In this document: positions 11,065-21,617 of the stretch, in pieces
Layout: each line of letters opens with the position of its first letter
How positions within the stretch are numbered: the stretch's first letter is position 1
Assembly: GCA_001606155.1 (NCBI GenBank)
Contig: LODT01000051.1
Span: 310,001 to 374,000 of the forward strand
DNA: 64,000 nucleotides
Direction: 5' to 3'
From: Tieghemostelium lacteum
Taxonomy: Eukaryota; Evosea; Eumycetozoa; Dictyosteliales; Raperosteliaceae
Made by a program: the position numbers and the translations under genes
The notes under the pieces: model-generated
The model's input: only the letters and a program-made list of their open reading frames with translations
The model's database searches: none
Told to the model about the DNA's origin: nothing

Positions 11065-12517
11065 ATGAAATTACAATGTTTAGTACATGGTAAAGTTGAT
11101 TTACTATTTTATGATAAAAGATGCCATAAAATCATATGTTTATATTGTATAGAAAATAAGAATAGTCAGCATTTTGGTCATTCTATATCCACATTGAGAA
11201 GTATCTGTAAGAGACACCCTAATCAACAGTTATCTAAATTTTGTAAGAATTGTCATGACTTTATATGTGATGATTGTGTACATCATAATGGGCACATAAT
11301 GAAATCACTCCCTTGGAAAAACACTAAACATTACAGTCAAGATAAATTACATGAATATTATCTATACGGTTTGGCAAGGTTTTTCGATAGGGTTGGTGTG
11401 GATCCTAAATTTAATTTTGAAGATGAAGGTGAGGAAATTTCAGAAAATGAATTCACACCAATAACAAAGTATAAATCATTCCTTGATTGGAATCCGACAT
11501 CTACAAAATCAAAGAGAAGATTGCAATTTGATAAAGTTAATATCAACTTATTTATTCCAGTTGAAGCATCGGAACCATTGCAACCTATAAACGAATATTC
11601 AAAATACCTTATATTTGATAACTATAAATTCCATAATTCAACTTGTTATACATCATCATATGTAACCGAAGTCTTTGGTAGATATTAAGTTAAAGGAGAT
11701 TATTATATTTGAAAATTATATTAATATTATTAATTTACCTGATATAGAAATTGATAATTATATTGAAAAATCAATGAATTATTATTTTTCAGATAATATA
11801 TATGACCAATTAACAGGTAAAGAATATTTGTTGAATAGGATAACTTTAAATATAAATCCAGGTCTACCATGTTTGTATTTAGGTTTAGTTTGTAGATTTG
11901 AAGGTAAATTCAAAGAGGCATTTCAATATTTTAGAGATGCACTGCATCTGTATAATATCAAAGAGGCAGGATACTGTCTTTATGCAATGTTAAAATACAA
12001 TGATCCTATTATTGAATCTCCTTACAAATGTCATATAGAACCTCTAGAAATAGCAGCTCTATTACAAAGTCCTTATTGTCAAATGCTGTGTGGTGACTAC
12101 TATTTCAAACAATCAAAGGAACACGGACAGAATCTCTATAAAAAATCGTTTGAATATCATTATCAAGCTGCTAAACTTGGAAGTAGACAATGCCAATTTA
12201 GAATAGGGTTATATTATTTATATGGTTTGTTTGTAAAAGTGGATAAAGAAGAGGCATTTCATTGGTTCTATCAAGCTGCAAATCAAAATCAAATTGATTC
12301 ATACTATCAGCTAGCCCGTATACTCTTTGAATCTAACTCCAACAATCTTTCAAAATCCTATAGATATCTTATAAGTTATGAATGGTATGTCAGAGCTGCA
12401 TTATATGGCAACAATCATTATGCAATTGAACATCTAAATACACTCTTTTCAAATGGTTACAATATAATCAAACCAGGATCACCAATTTCAATGCCAACTA
12501 CCTCCTATAAAGGATAA
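11065..12517 (+). CDS. B-box zinc finger plus Sel1-like repeat protein
   Basis: The upstream frame (from 11065) carries two B-box-like zinc fingers: residues 5-45 (CLVHGKVDLLFYDKRCHKIIC, then C and H) and about 47-80 (CKRHPNQQLSKFCKNCHDFIC, then CDDCVHHNGH). The downstream frame, to 12517, carries Sel1-type TPR-like repeats (KEAFQYFRDALHLYNIKEAGYC, HYQAAKLGSRQCQFRIGLYYL, EEAFHWFYQAANQNQIDSYYQLA). I join them with a predicted 70-nt AT-rich intron, 11678-11747 (GTAGAT...ATATAG), which restores phase and gives about 461 residues. GTAGAT is a weaker donor than others here, so a genuine frameshift is the alternative. B-box plus Sel1 suggests a scaffold or adaptor in ubiquitin or ER-associated turnover; that role is inference. 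Confidence 0.65.
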
Positions 12518-12953
12518 ATAAAATTGTAATATATTTGTACAATAGTTAGATATACAACCACGTCGAATATTAATCAACCTGGTCAATTAAATTCCCTTTT
12601 ATGTTAAATATTAATGATAAAAATATAACCTAATAAATTGTTAGATAATAATTTTGTCATTGAGAAATGGGAACACCGATAGTTTTATAGAATCACACAA
12701 AATAAAAAAAAAATCACAATGTAATATTTTTTCTATATTTGAAATTGATTTGAAAAATATCTATCAAAATTATAACCTTGAACTGGTATTCGATCATGCA
12801 CAAAATTAAAAGATCTATTATTATTAACAATTTTTAATGAATAAATTGGTCAATTTGAAATAAAATAGATGTGCAGTATGTTTTTAAATGTAATGTAAAT
12901 CACTTTATCTTTTTATTAAATTAAAAAAAAAGAATTAAATATAAATATAAATA
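12518..12953. other. Intergenic region between convergent genes
   Basis: 436 bp of AT-rich DNA between two gene 3' ends. Nothing coding or repetitive is recognised. Confidence 0.5.
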
Positions 12954-15809
12954 TTACCATTGTGTATTTAATTTTTTATAATCTTTTTTAGATGAAAAGT
13001 GATGATTGTAAATGAATCTTCTAAAGAGATTTTGAATACGTTTACCGATAAAAGAAGTTACCATGGTAGCACCATAAAATAGTACAATAACAGAGATGGT
13101 AACTGTGAATACAAAAGACTTGATAATCATAAAATTATAGTATCCCAAATGGAAAAAGAACATTGAACAGAGTAACAGTAACATGAGGAACCCCCAAATT
13201 TGAGTATTAAGACTCTCTACTATTCTCTCAAAGTCCTTATTGGATTTTGACTTGTACCCAAACATCCATTGATCACTATTCTTTAGGTATCTAGGAACGA
13301 GTGCAGGTGGACATGGACTACCAAGTTTAATCAAAAATGCACCGAGTAAAAAGAAATAACCTAGTTTATGGAACCCCATTACAAAACCTGAGAAAACTGG
13401 TGTGGTAGGTGGATCGTATACGCCAGGAACATAGATTGCCACATCTCCAATTTGAAAATTCATTTTCATCATTTTGAAACATGATAATGCAATAGCGGTA
13501 ATCAACAAGACGACAACAGGAAGGAAATGGTCAGTCATTCCAAGGAAGAAGTTTTGATCCTTTAGAGAGTATCTATAGATTTCTTTACTGGTCCAAGGTG
13601 ACTGTCCAGTTGCAAGCTTTCGGTATCTTGTGAGTACAGGTTGGAATGTGTTATAGAGTTTGTAGTAAAATACTGAACTAATACTATAAAATTGAGGTAG
13701 TACAAATAATAAGAGATAGAATCTCTCTCTATCATTCGATAGGAAGAATAATGCCATTGAAAATGGGAGGTATAAATCTGCTTGAACATGTTTGCTATTG
13801 AATAGCAAAATCACAGAATGTACTCCCAAAACACTGTAGATAAAGAATGCAACTGACGATTTCATAATCTTATCAACCTGCCATGAATAATCGTAATAAT
13901 AGACGCAATATAACATGATGTAATATAAAACAGTTCTGCAATACAATGGCATATAGACACCAGATTTCCAAGATAGATGTCTACAATTGATAACCAAATG
14001 TGACTGAATTCTTCTCTTTTGATGAACAAATTCCACCAAAAGTGCAATAGCAGCTATTAGATAGCTTCTATGATACAATTTAACCAATAATAGGTCTTCT
14101 AATGGTATGACAAGTAGATAGATGGTAACTGCAAAAAAGAAACTGAAAAATGAGTACATAATAATCCAATTATTTGGTTTTTTGTAGTCGTGTGAATGAG
14201 TTGCATCGAGGTTAGCTCTTTCTCTTGAGTTTTCATCGACTACAGTCATTTCTTGCTCTTCTTGAACTTTTTTTGAAGAGTCTACATAGATTTCAGTGGC
14301 TGTTGAAGAGAAATGCATTGCAAGTGTTGCCAAAAGACTTGCTACAAACATGTGAATGGATTCATTGTCATCGTGCCAATAGAGTACCCAAAATCCAGAA
14401 AACAAACCAGTTATACCAAAAATTACCAAATATGGTATAAATACTAAAAAGAATTTTGGGCCTTTACATTCTCTAGAGAGACTTCCTAAACTTCCATACT
14501 GTTTACTCAGTAGTGATATAATGAGTAGTGATATGACAATGGGATACATTATCACTTCTTTCCATGGAAATCTCTTGAGATTTAGAAAAGGTATCTTTAG
14601 TGAATTTATATAGTTTGTAAATAGGTTAATAGACTCATCAATATCGCTTTGATGTAGGTCTTGTGCTTCTTTGAATAGTTTAGTATTGGTCTTGTAGCTC
14701 CATAACTGACCAAACTCCAATAGTTGTTGAGCATTAGCCAACAGGGTGTAATATATTCGTTCCTTGTTTGTTGAAGTTGGATATATTTTACCAATGTTCT
14801 CTGCAGGTAAACTCACACCTGATCCTGCAAAATGCTGCCATATTGTTGAACATACATCTACTTGATCTATGAATTTGTCCTGTAGGTCTTCAGGTAAAGG
14901 TGCAAGATCAGGAGAGTATATAACCATAAATGCTTCATTTCCGTTATTGTTATCCCCGTGTGCAGCAGTCTCTGATTTTAGTTTACCACCGTGGTCACTT
15001 ATAATCACCAACAGATACTCTGGATTGTTGTCAACCCAATCTTTGACATATTTCATATCCTCTATCCACTTTTTAATAATTTCTAGTGTAAGTTCATCGT
15101 GTTTGTCACCAGTTACATGATTTCTCTCATCTACAACATCGGCTGAAAAGAAAATGCTCTGACCTTCAGATTTCTGGTCATCTAGAAACTGATTTGCACA
15201 ATCTTCTCTATGATCTTTAGTAGCATTACATTCAAATAGACTCTTGTATAGGAACGATTTGTGATTTTGAACATATTCCAAACCAACCTTATTAAAGTAT
15301 TTACCATCTTCCAAAACATCGTAAGCTGGCATTCTAGTACCATAGTATCTCATGGGTATATTATTACTAGTTAACTGGTATATTATATTGTCGTTGAGTA
15401 TAGGTGCTCCCATATAATTGGTAGGAGGTGTACCTGTGACGTAGGAAGTAAACACTGCATAACTAGCAGGGAATCCTTCATTTTGTATACGAAATGTGTT
15501 GGAATGTCCAGCCAACATCTTTACCAAATCATCAGAGAGATCTCTTGCCAAACCGTCATTATAAAAAAACAAAAGTCTCTGATAACCATATCCAATCTTT
15601 TTACAATTCTCCTGATTAGGTGATGTAGATGAACAATATCTATTTGAAAACTCTGAAATTGTAGTTTTGTTATCTAGCATTTGAAACTTTATAACTGCCT
15701 TCGACATCAAATAGGCCAACAGTAAAACCTGAAGAAATATCACAATCTGTCTTGCGCTTTCATGTTTCCATATACTTCTCCAAATCTTTTTAATTTTATA
15801 AAATATCAT
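12954..15809 (-). CDS. GPI ethanolamine-phosphate transferase (PIGO/PIGG type)
   Basis: 951 residues in one exon. A transmembrane anchor near residues 20-40 is followed by a lumenal alkaline-phosphatase-superfamily domain (about 70-330), then a dozen or so hydrophobic segments to the C-terminus. Visible metal-site motifs are FFYNDGLARDL (about 80), VVDERNH (about 225), ISDHGG (about 270) and HGDNNNGNE (about 282). This is the plan of PIGN/PIGO/PIGG enzymes, which add ethanolamine phosphate to GPI-anchor mannoses in the ER. The segment around TSYVTGTPPTNYMGAP aligns with the family's TTGSLP region. By that alignment the nucleophile is Ser (in FPASYAVF), where classical members have Thr in PTxTMP. 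Which mannose is modified cannot be told. The gene is divergent from the asparaginase gene. Confidence 0.75.
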   Translation of the reverse strand: MIFYKIKKIWRSIWKHESARQIVIFLQVLLLAYLMSKAVIKFQMLDNKTTISEFSNRYCSSTSPNQENCKKIGYGYQRLLFFYNDGLARDLSDDLVKMLAGHSNTFRIQNEGFPASYAVFTSYVTGTPPTNYMGAPILNDNIIYQLTSNNIPMRYYGTRMPAYDVLEDGKYFNKVGLEYVQNHKSFLYKSLFECNATKDHREDCANQFLDDQKSEGQSIFFSADVVDERNHVTGDKHDELTLEIIKKWIEDMKYVKDWVDNNPEYLLVIISDHGGKLKSETAAHGDNNNGNEAFMVIYSPDLAPLPEDLQDKFIDQVDVCSTIWQHFAGSGVSLPAENIGKIYPTSTNKERIYYTLLANAQQLLEFGQLWSYKTNTKLFKEAQDLHQSDIDESINLFTNYINSLKIPFLNLKRFPWKEVIMYPIVISLLIISLLSKQYGSLGSLSRECKGPKFFLVFIPYLVIFGITGLFSGFWVLYWHDDNESIHMFVASLLATLAMHFSSTATEIYVDSSKKVQEEQEMTVVDENSRERANLDATHSHDYKKPNNWIIMYSFFSFFFAVTIYLLVIPLEDLLLVKLYHRSYLIAAIALLVEFVHQKRRIQSHLVINCRHLSWKSGVYMPLYCRTVLYYIMLYCVYYYDYSWQVDKIMKSSVAFFIYSVLGVHSVILLFNSKHVQADLYLPFSMALFFLSNDRERFYLLLFVLPQFYSISSVFYYKLYNTFQPVLTRYRKLATGQSPWTSKEIYRYSLKDQNFFLGMTDHFLPVVVLLITAIALSCFKMMKMNFQIGDVAIYVPGVYDPPTTPVFSGFVMGFHKLGYFFLLGAFLIKLGSPCPPALVPRYLKNSDQWMFGYKSKSNKDFERIVESLNTQIWGFLMLLLLCSMFFFHLGYYNFMIIKSFVFTVTISVIVLFYGATMVTSFIGKRIQNLFRRFIYNHHFSSKKDYKKLNTQW

Positions 15810-16187
15810 TATTACATATATAATTGTAATCTTGTTTTCAAATAGACAACAACAAATATTTAATTTAAATTTTTAAAACAAAAAAAACTTTAAGTTAATA
15901 GATTTTTTTTTTTTTAGGTTATCGGCAAGCTATTAACTAATCGACTATTTTATATAAATTTAAAAAAAACTTTTATTTGATTTATGTACTGGAAGAGATC
16001 TTCAAAATTCAATTTCAAAATGTAAATCAAAATTTCATTGAACAAACAATTTAAATTTTTATTTTTTTAAATTTTTAAACTAAACAAACTAAAACGACAA
16101 CATCATATATTTGTGTATAACCCCACCACATACATAAATATATATTTTTTAAAAAAAAAAGTGGAGGCTAAACCATATAAAGACATA
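15810..16187. promoter_or_regulatory. Divergent intergenic region between GPI transferase and asparaginase
   Basis: 378 bp of A/T-rich DNA with T- and A-tracts, presumably holding both promoters. No specific element is recognised. Confidence 0.4.
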
Positions 16188-17391
16188 ATGACTACACCAA
16201 ATATTCAAATTACAGGAGTCAGTTCGATGGCTTTTAAAAATGTAATTACAGGGTCAAGTGTAGTTAAACACAGCAGAGGAAAGATCTTCCTAATCTATAC
16301 AGGTGGTACATTAGGAATGAAACGTGACCCTATTGCTGGAACTCTCCGACCTGAACCAAACTACCTAGTACAACAATTAGAAATCCTACCAGAAATGAAA
16401 TCCAATGATATGCCAGAATACACTTTATTTGAGGTAGGTTATATTCCCAAAAGTCACAACCTTTGATAGCAACAATATATTCTAATATTAGATATCTTTA
16501 AACTAGTTTGAACCACCAATTGATTCATCAGATATGGAACATGATGATTGGGTTAGAATTGCAAGTCTTATTGAAAAGAATTATTATGATTATGATGGAT
16601 TTGTTGTTATACATGGTACAGATACAATGGCATATACAGCATCTGCATTGTCATTTATGTTAGAAAATCTAGGCAAACCTGTGATATTAACAGGTTCACA
16701 GATTCCATTTGCTGAATTGATTAATGATGCCAGAAGAAATCTCATTACCTCTATGATATTTGCTGGTAAATGTGATATTCCAGAGGTTTGTATATTTTTT
16801 AATAATCAATTACTGAGAGGTTGTAGATCTAGAAAAGTCGATTCATGGTCTCTAGATGCATTTGAATCACCCAATTGTCCACCTTTGGCAACTTTGGGTA
16901 TGGAGATTAATGTAAATACTGATGTTATACTGAATCAACCTAAAGGGCGTTTCAGAGTACACGAAAACATTAATAAAAACGTAGCTGTAGTTCATCTAGT
17001 ACCGGGATTCTCTGATGAAGCATTTGAAAATGTTCTTTCTGAACCTTTAGAAGGGTTAATTCTTTCTAGTTATGGCTCAGGAAATGCACCAGCAAAGAAG
17101 AAGAAGTTTATAGATGCCATTACATCGGCTGTTAAAAGAGGTGTAATTGTAGTTGTAACATCACAGTGTCTGAGAGGAACCGTCAATTTGAAGCAGTATG
17201 CAACTGGAAAGTCACTTCTTGATGCTGGTGCAATCTCTGGTTATGATATGACCATTGAAACTGCTGCTACAAAATTAGGTTGGTTACTAGGTTTGGGAAT
17301 TTCAAAAGATCAAGTTAAACTCTTAATGGAACAAGATCTACGAGGCGAATTCACAAAATCGAAAACTAAAAAACTAAATATAATGTTGTAA
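16188..17391 (+). CDS. L-asparaginase, type I (cytosolic) family
   Basis: Two exons, 16188-16433 and 16507-17391, with a 73-nt intron (GTAGGT...CTAG) in phase 0. The product is 376 residues. The N-terminal threonine motif TGGTLGM (about residues 37-43) and the second motif HGTDTMAYTASALSFM (about 117) supply the two catalytic threonines and the Thr-Asp-Lys triad region of asparaginases. PVILTGSQIPF, DARRNL and the C-terminal QCLRGTVNL are family-typical. The enzyme hydrolyses L-Asn to L-Asp and ammonia. The splice joins FE to FEPPIDSSDM, which fits the conserved PLIDSSDM context. I start at MTTPNIQ because the longer upstream frame is A/T-leader-like. The length is normal for the catalytic domain without the ankyrin tail of some animal enzymes. 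Confidence 0.9.
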
Positions 17392-17532
17392 TAAAAATAT
17401 TTAAATCCTGACACTCAACCCACATTAAATTTCAAGTTCTTTGCCAAAGATTTTTTACATTTCCAATTAATTTTTTTTTTGGTAAATCGAATTTTTTTTT
17501 TAAACAATTAGAATCATTCAAGTAACAGCAAA

Positions 17533-19272
17533 ATGGTCAATAAAAAAGATAACAAGAGAAAAGAAAACCCAAATGTGGAGAAAGAAACTAAAGAAACAAC
17601 ACCAAAAAAGACTTCACCACAAGTTGGTGGTCCAATCGAAACTAGATTGAGAAAGAAAGCCAGAGAGACATTGGATTTCATCTCAACTGGTAAGACACAA
17701 CAAAGACAAGAATCTTTGTTTAATCTATTGGGTGAGAATTACACTGGTCCCAGTGAGCAACAGTTAAAGATGATCTTCAATCTCTTTGATGTCGATAAAG
17801 ATGGTAAAATTGGTGCAGAGGAATTAACTGCTGTTCTAAGATCAATGAATAAGAGACCTTTGACAAAGAGAATTGATAAGATTCTCAATGAATGTGACAA
17901 GAACAGAAATGGTACTATTGAATGTGATGAATTCATTCAATATATGCAAAATAAAGCCATTGAAAAGGCCAAAATGTTGGGTTTGATTGATTCTGAAGAT
18001 GAGGAATCTGAAGTCGAAGGTGGTGATACTGATGAGGAGACTGATAAAACACCAAAGAAAAAAGCAGCCAATGCCAAACCAAAGTCTGCAACCAAGAAGA
18101 AGGAGGCAAAAAGTGGAAAAAAAGCATCTGCTACTACAACACCAAAAGCAGTTACCAAACAACCTTCATTCTTTGCACCACAGAAAAAGGGATCTTCAAT
18201 CGTTCACTATTACAATCCAAATGCAGGTGTGCATTCTGAGAATAATATTGAAGTTGATACTCATTCTAATCCAGTTTCAGCTGAATATGATTTGGGTGTT
18301 GAAGGTGCATTTTCAGAATTCACTATTCTCTTTGGTCTTTTCTACCCATTTGTTGATGATATGAAATGTCAAGATGCACTAAAGTCCAAAGGTTTCAATA
18401 TTGAAATTACCAAAAATCAAAAAGATTTCATTTCAAAATTGGGTACTGCTGATGTTGCAGTTGTTGTTCCATACAAAGAATCTGATAATACAACTACCAA
18501 AGAGGAATTTGTTGGTGCTGTTAAGAACTACCATCAAACTGGTAAAGGTCTCTATTTATGGTCTGAAAATGAACCATTCTTTTGTCAGACCAATTGGATC
18601 CTTGAAGAACTATTACAATGTAAAGCTGTGGGTTGTGATCCAGGTTTAGAAAACCTCAAACTCTTTAAACCAGACAACAATAACAATTCTACCCATTCAA
18701 AGAAACAAACATTCAGTTCACATTTAATTACCAGTGGTTTAGTTACATTGTTTGAAGGTAGAACTGTATCATACATTGATAAAGTACCAGAAAGTATGGA
18801 GGTTATTGCCACCAATTCATCTGATCACCCAATTATCATTTGTAGCAAAGAGAAATCATTCCAAGAAAACTGTGGTAGAATTCTAGTCGATACAGGTTTC
18901 ACTAAACTCCTCAACGAGTTCTTTTCAGCTGGTATTGAAAGATACATTAAAAATGCATGTGTATGGTTATTAGGTATTGATCAAAGATTTAAATTGGGTC
19001 TTGACAGCAAAGCTTCTATTCAAGCTCCAAAAGAAACTCCAGTGTGGCAATACAATCACGGATCATGGTTTGACTATGATGCTGAGGCTTCTAAAGTCGT
19101 TGAAGAATGTTATCAAGATTGGTTACTCAACCCATACATTGATGTCAGATCAGTTAAAAGTGGTCATTGGAGTTACACTGTAGATTTTAAACAAAACAAA
19201 CAAACTAATCTTCAGCATCCATCTCACACTCAAAGAGATATCAGAAGAGTTTTGAAGAAAGTTGTTGCATAA
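17533..19272 (+). CDS. EF-hand protein with C-terminal GATase1/ThuA-like domain
   Basis: 579 residues. Two canonical calcium-binding loops lie at residues 84-95 (DVDKDGKIGAEE) and 122-133 (DKNRNGTIECDE). A Lys/Glu/Thr-rich linker with KKKAANAKPKSATKKKE follows (about 150-215). From about residue 250 a Rossmann-like region begins with FTILFGLFYPFVDDM, GTADVAVVVPY, GKGLYLWSENEPFF, RILVDTGFTKLL and NACVWLLGID. This pattern resembles GATase1-like or ThuA-like domains that have lost the catalytic Cys, but I rate it only as an inference. It may be a Ca2+-regulated scaffold or enzyme. The gene is complete, with a clear ATG and an A/T-rich leader. Confidence 0.7.
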   Translation: MVNKKDNKRKENPNVEKETKETTPKKTSPQVGGPIETRLRKKARETLDFISTGKTQQRQESLFNLLGENYTGPSEQQLKMIFNLFDVDKDGKIGAEELTAVLRSMNKRPLTKRIDKILNECDKNRNGTIECDEFIQYMQNKAIEKAKMLGLIDSEDEESEVEGGDTDEETDKTPKKKAANAKPKSATKKKEAKSGKKASATTTPKAVTKQPSFFAPQKKGSSIVHYYNPNAGVHSENNIEVDTHSNPVSAEYDLGVEGAFSEFTILFGLFYPFVDDMKCQDALKSKGFNIEITKNQKDFISKLGTADVAVVVPYKESDNTTTKEEFVGAVKNYHQTGKGLYLWSENEPFFCQTNWILEELLQCKAVGCDPGLENLKLFKPDNNNNSTHSKKQTFSSHLITSGLVTLFEGRTVSYIDKVPESMEVIATNSSDHPIIICSKEKSFQENCGRILVDTGFTKLLNEFFSAGIERYIKNACVWLLGIDQRFKLGLDSKASIQAPKETPVWQYNHGSWFDYDAEASKVVEECYQDWLLNPYIDVRSVKSGHWSYTVDFKQNKQTNLQHPSHTQRDIRRVLKKVVA

Positions 19273-19728
19273 AAAAAGTAATCACCATTAAATAAACTGA
19301 GTCACTAATTGTTAATTATTCCAATGTAAATCCTACAATGATATTTTATTTAAGTTTATTTAAAACACTATCTGTCATTAACAATTTTGACTATATTACT
19401 GCAGTAATAGAATTAATACAGAGGGTGTTTTAAATTTTATTGTAATAAAATTCAAGTGCACAAGAAATTGGTAATCAAATGTTAATCGGTAAACGTTACT
19501 TCACCAATTGAAACATTGAGACACATAGATTGGTTTTATCTTCACAATCTTAACGAAGGATCTTCTTTGAAAAAAGAATTTAAACATTAGTTTCCAGCAT
19601 CATTTTAACTCTATAAATTGTCATTGTTAAAATGTTGTGTTTAAACCTCGTTGACAGGATCTAAAAAAAAAACTTAAAAAAAAGATTTTTAATTTTTACA
19701 ACAAAAACACTTGTTATTATTTTTCAGG
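19273..19728. other. Intergenic region with a 16-bp perfect palindrome
   Basis: 456 bp of AT-rich DNA before the F-box/LRR-like gene. It holds a perfect palindrome, TATTACTGCAGTAATA, at 19394-19409. No coding signal is seen. Confidence 0.5.
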
Positions 19729-21309
19729 ATGGTAATACCTAATTATCTAATAATTAATATTTTAGACCCAATTCTAAATCATTCAAAAGAAATTGAATAT
19801 GTTTATATGTTTTTACGAAAATATACATTGATTAGTAAAGAATGGAACCAATCAATAATTGTGAAATTACAATATAGACATGTTAATAATTTACAAAGAC
19901 TAGTAACAGTTGAATTATTACCTGATTTCATAGCACTTGCTAATAAATATAAATGGTATAATTATAGATTCATTTTTCCTGGACATTTGTTTAAACTTGC
20001 TGATCTCTTTAGGGACCAAGTTAGTCAGATTTTTATCACAAAAGGACAAAGTACTCCTTTAGATCAATCAATATCTCATTTCAAGAATTCAGAATCTATA
20101 GTTGTTGAAACCTCAGATTCTGAAGAATTTCTATTCAACCAACTAAAATCATTATGTAACATTGACATCCACATTAAAAGTTCTTACTCACAATCAAAAA
20201 TTGATTTTAATAGAATTGGAGAGTTAATTCAGAATAGAAGAGTCATCAGCTTAGACTTTTTGGGTTTTAACTTTATTTTCACCAAAAATAGTAATTCTTT
20301 TCAACCCAATTCTCTAACTAGAATAAATTTAGTTATGATTAGAATGTCACAATGGATGTTAGAGTCTCTCTTAGATAACTCTTTGAATTGCCAAAATCTA
20401 GAGTTAGATGCTGTGGTCTTAAATGAATATAAAACTTACGATAAAGTTTTGGATATATTAAATCATGCTTCACAATCTATGAATTTGCAACGTTTGAGGG
20501 TGTCAACAAATATTTACTCCTCATATCAAGCAGCTGTGGATTTTCTATCCAATATCAAAACTGGTACTCTTATTTTAGATAATGTAGAATGGGAAGGTGA
20601 AACATTACCAGATATAACAAACCAATGGATACATTCTCTAGAACTCCCCACAAGTAAGGGTGATATAATATTAGAGTTATGGAAACACAAAGATAATATA
20701 AAATCCATTTCCGTAAAGTATGCTTTTAAAAATTTATTTAAAGAATTTAAAAATCTACGTTATCTCACAATACCACATTTACCAAGCTCTATGGCAATGA
20801 TTAATGATTTATTGGCACATAAAAATCTTCATTCTATTGATTTTTATGAATTGTATATTGGTGTTCTAAATAAACTTCTGTCAATTCCACATCCAAGTGT
20901 TCAAAGTTATAATATACGCTCTCTCAAGTACGATCCAAATAGTTTTGACAAAGATTTAATATTGTTTATAAAATCACTGTCTAACAACACCACACTAACA
21001 GAGTTAGTTATAAGTGATTCTTTTTGCAGCTCTTGTAACAATTATAATCATTGTAAACTATATATTGAAATTCTAACAATCAACAAAACTCTTCATAAAT
21101 TTATTCTACCAGAATCATTGTCAAATACCTTTAAATTCACAACTGATATGGTAAAACAATTTAATGAACTCTTTAAAATCAATACTACAATACAACAATT
21201 GAAATGTTTTGATTATGCATCAATTACAAATGTCAGTCTAAGATATCATAATCAAATTCACCTTGATTTATTGGATGTATTCTCCAAATATAATGTAATA
21301 ATATACTAA
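19729..21309 (+). CDS. F-box/leucine-rich-repeat-like protein (dictyostelid family)
   Basis: 526 residues from the ATG at 19729; the frame is open to 19711, but the extra sequence is leader-like. The N-terminus (MVIPNYLIINILDPIL, then YVYMFLRKYTLISKEWNQ) reads like a divergent F-box: a Pro followed by helices, ending in a Trp-containing segment. The rest alternates hydrophobic strands and helices at about 25-30 residue spacing (VISLDFLGFNFIF, NLRYLTIPHLPSSM, TTLTELVISDSF), as in irregular LRR proteins. The same N-terminal pattern (IxNILxx...FLKRYSxVxKxW) occurs in the gene at 60035-62044 and internal similarity in the decayed copy at 27290-28640. The likely role is an SCF ubiquitin-ligase adaptor. 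F-box identity is inferred, not certain. Confidence 0.55.
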   Translation: MVIPNYLIINILDPILNHSKEIEYVYMFLRKYTLISKEWNQSIIVKLQYRHVNNLQRLVTVELLPDFIALANKYKWYNYRFIFPGHLFKLADLFRDQVSQIFITKGQSTPLDQSISHFKNSESIVVETSDSEEFLFNQLKSLCNIDIHIKSSYSQSKIDFNRIGELIQNRRVISLDFLGFNFIFTKNSNSFQPNSLTRINLVMIRMSQWMLESLLDNSLNCQNLELDAVVLNEYKTYDKVLDILNHASQSMNLQRLRVSTNIYSSYQAAVDFLSNIKTGTLILDNVEWEGETLPDITNQWIHSLELPTSKGDIILELWKHKDNIKSISVKYAFKNLFKEFKNLRYLTIPHLPSSMAMINDLLAHKNLHSIDFYELYIGVLNKLLSIPHPSVQSYNIRSLKYDPNSFDKDLILFIKSLSNNTTLTELVISDSFCSSCNNYNHCKLYIEILTINKTLHKFILPESLSNTFKFTTDMVKQFNELFKINTTIQQLKCFDYASITNVSLRYHNQIHLDLLDVFSKYNVIIY

Positions 21310-21617
21310 TAAAATTGTGCAATCTCTAGAACTACATACACAAAATTAAAAATTTAATTGTAAATGAATTAAATCAATTCATTTAATTTATATTAATTAA
21401 GCAATTTTATATTTTCGAGTAATAATATCATTGTGTATAGTTTAGAATTGGCTAAAAAGTCAAGTTTATTTATATATTTTCAATTGTAATATTAAATAGG
21501 TTAAATTTGAGGGAAAAGAGGGAAAATAAAAGAAAGGTGAGTATTTTTGGGTATACTTATACCAAAGAGTAGGTATTAATATATGGTTTGATTAGGGTTT
21601 GTTTTTTTTTAAAGAAA
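21310..21617. other. Intergenic region between convergent genes
   Basis: About 300 bp of AT-rich sequence between the F-box/LRR-like and SR-protein 3' ends. Nothing recognised. Confidence 0.5.

Noticed and set aside
11662-11681. 20-nt GTAACC...GGTAG as the intron of the B-box/Sel1 gene
   Set aside because: Too short for any known spliceosomal intron here, and the joined frame meets a stop at once.
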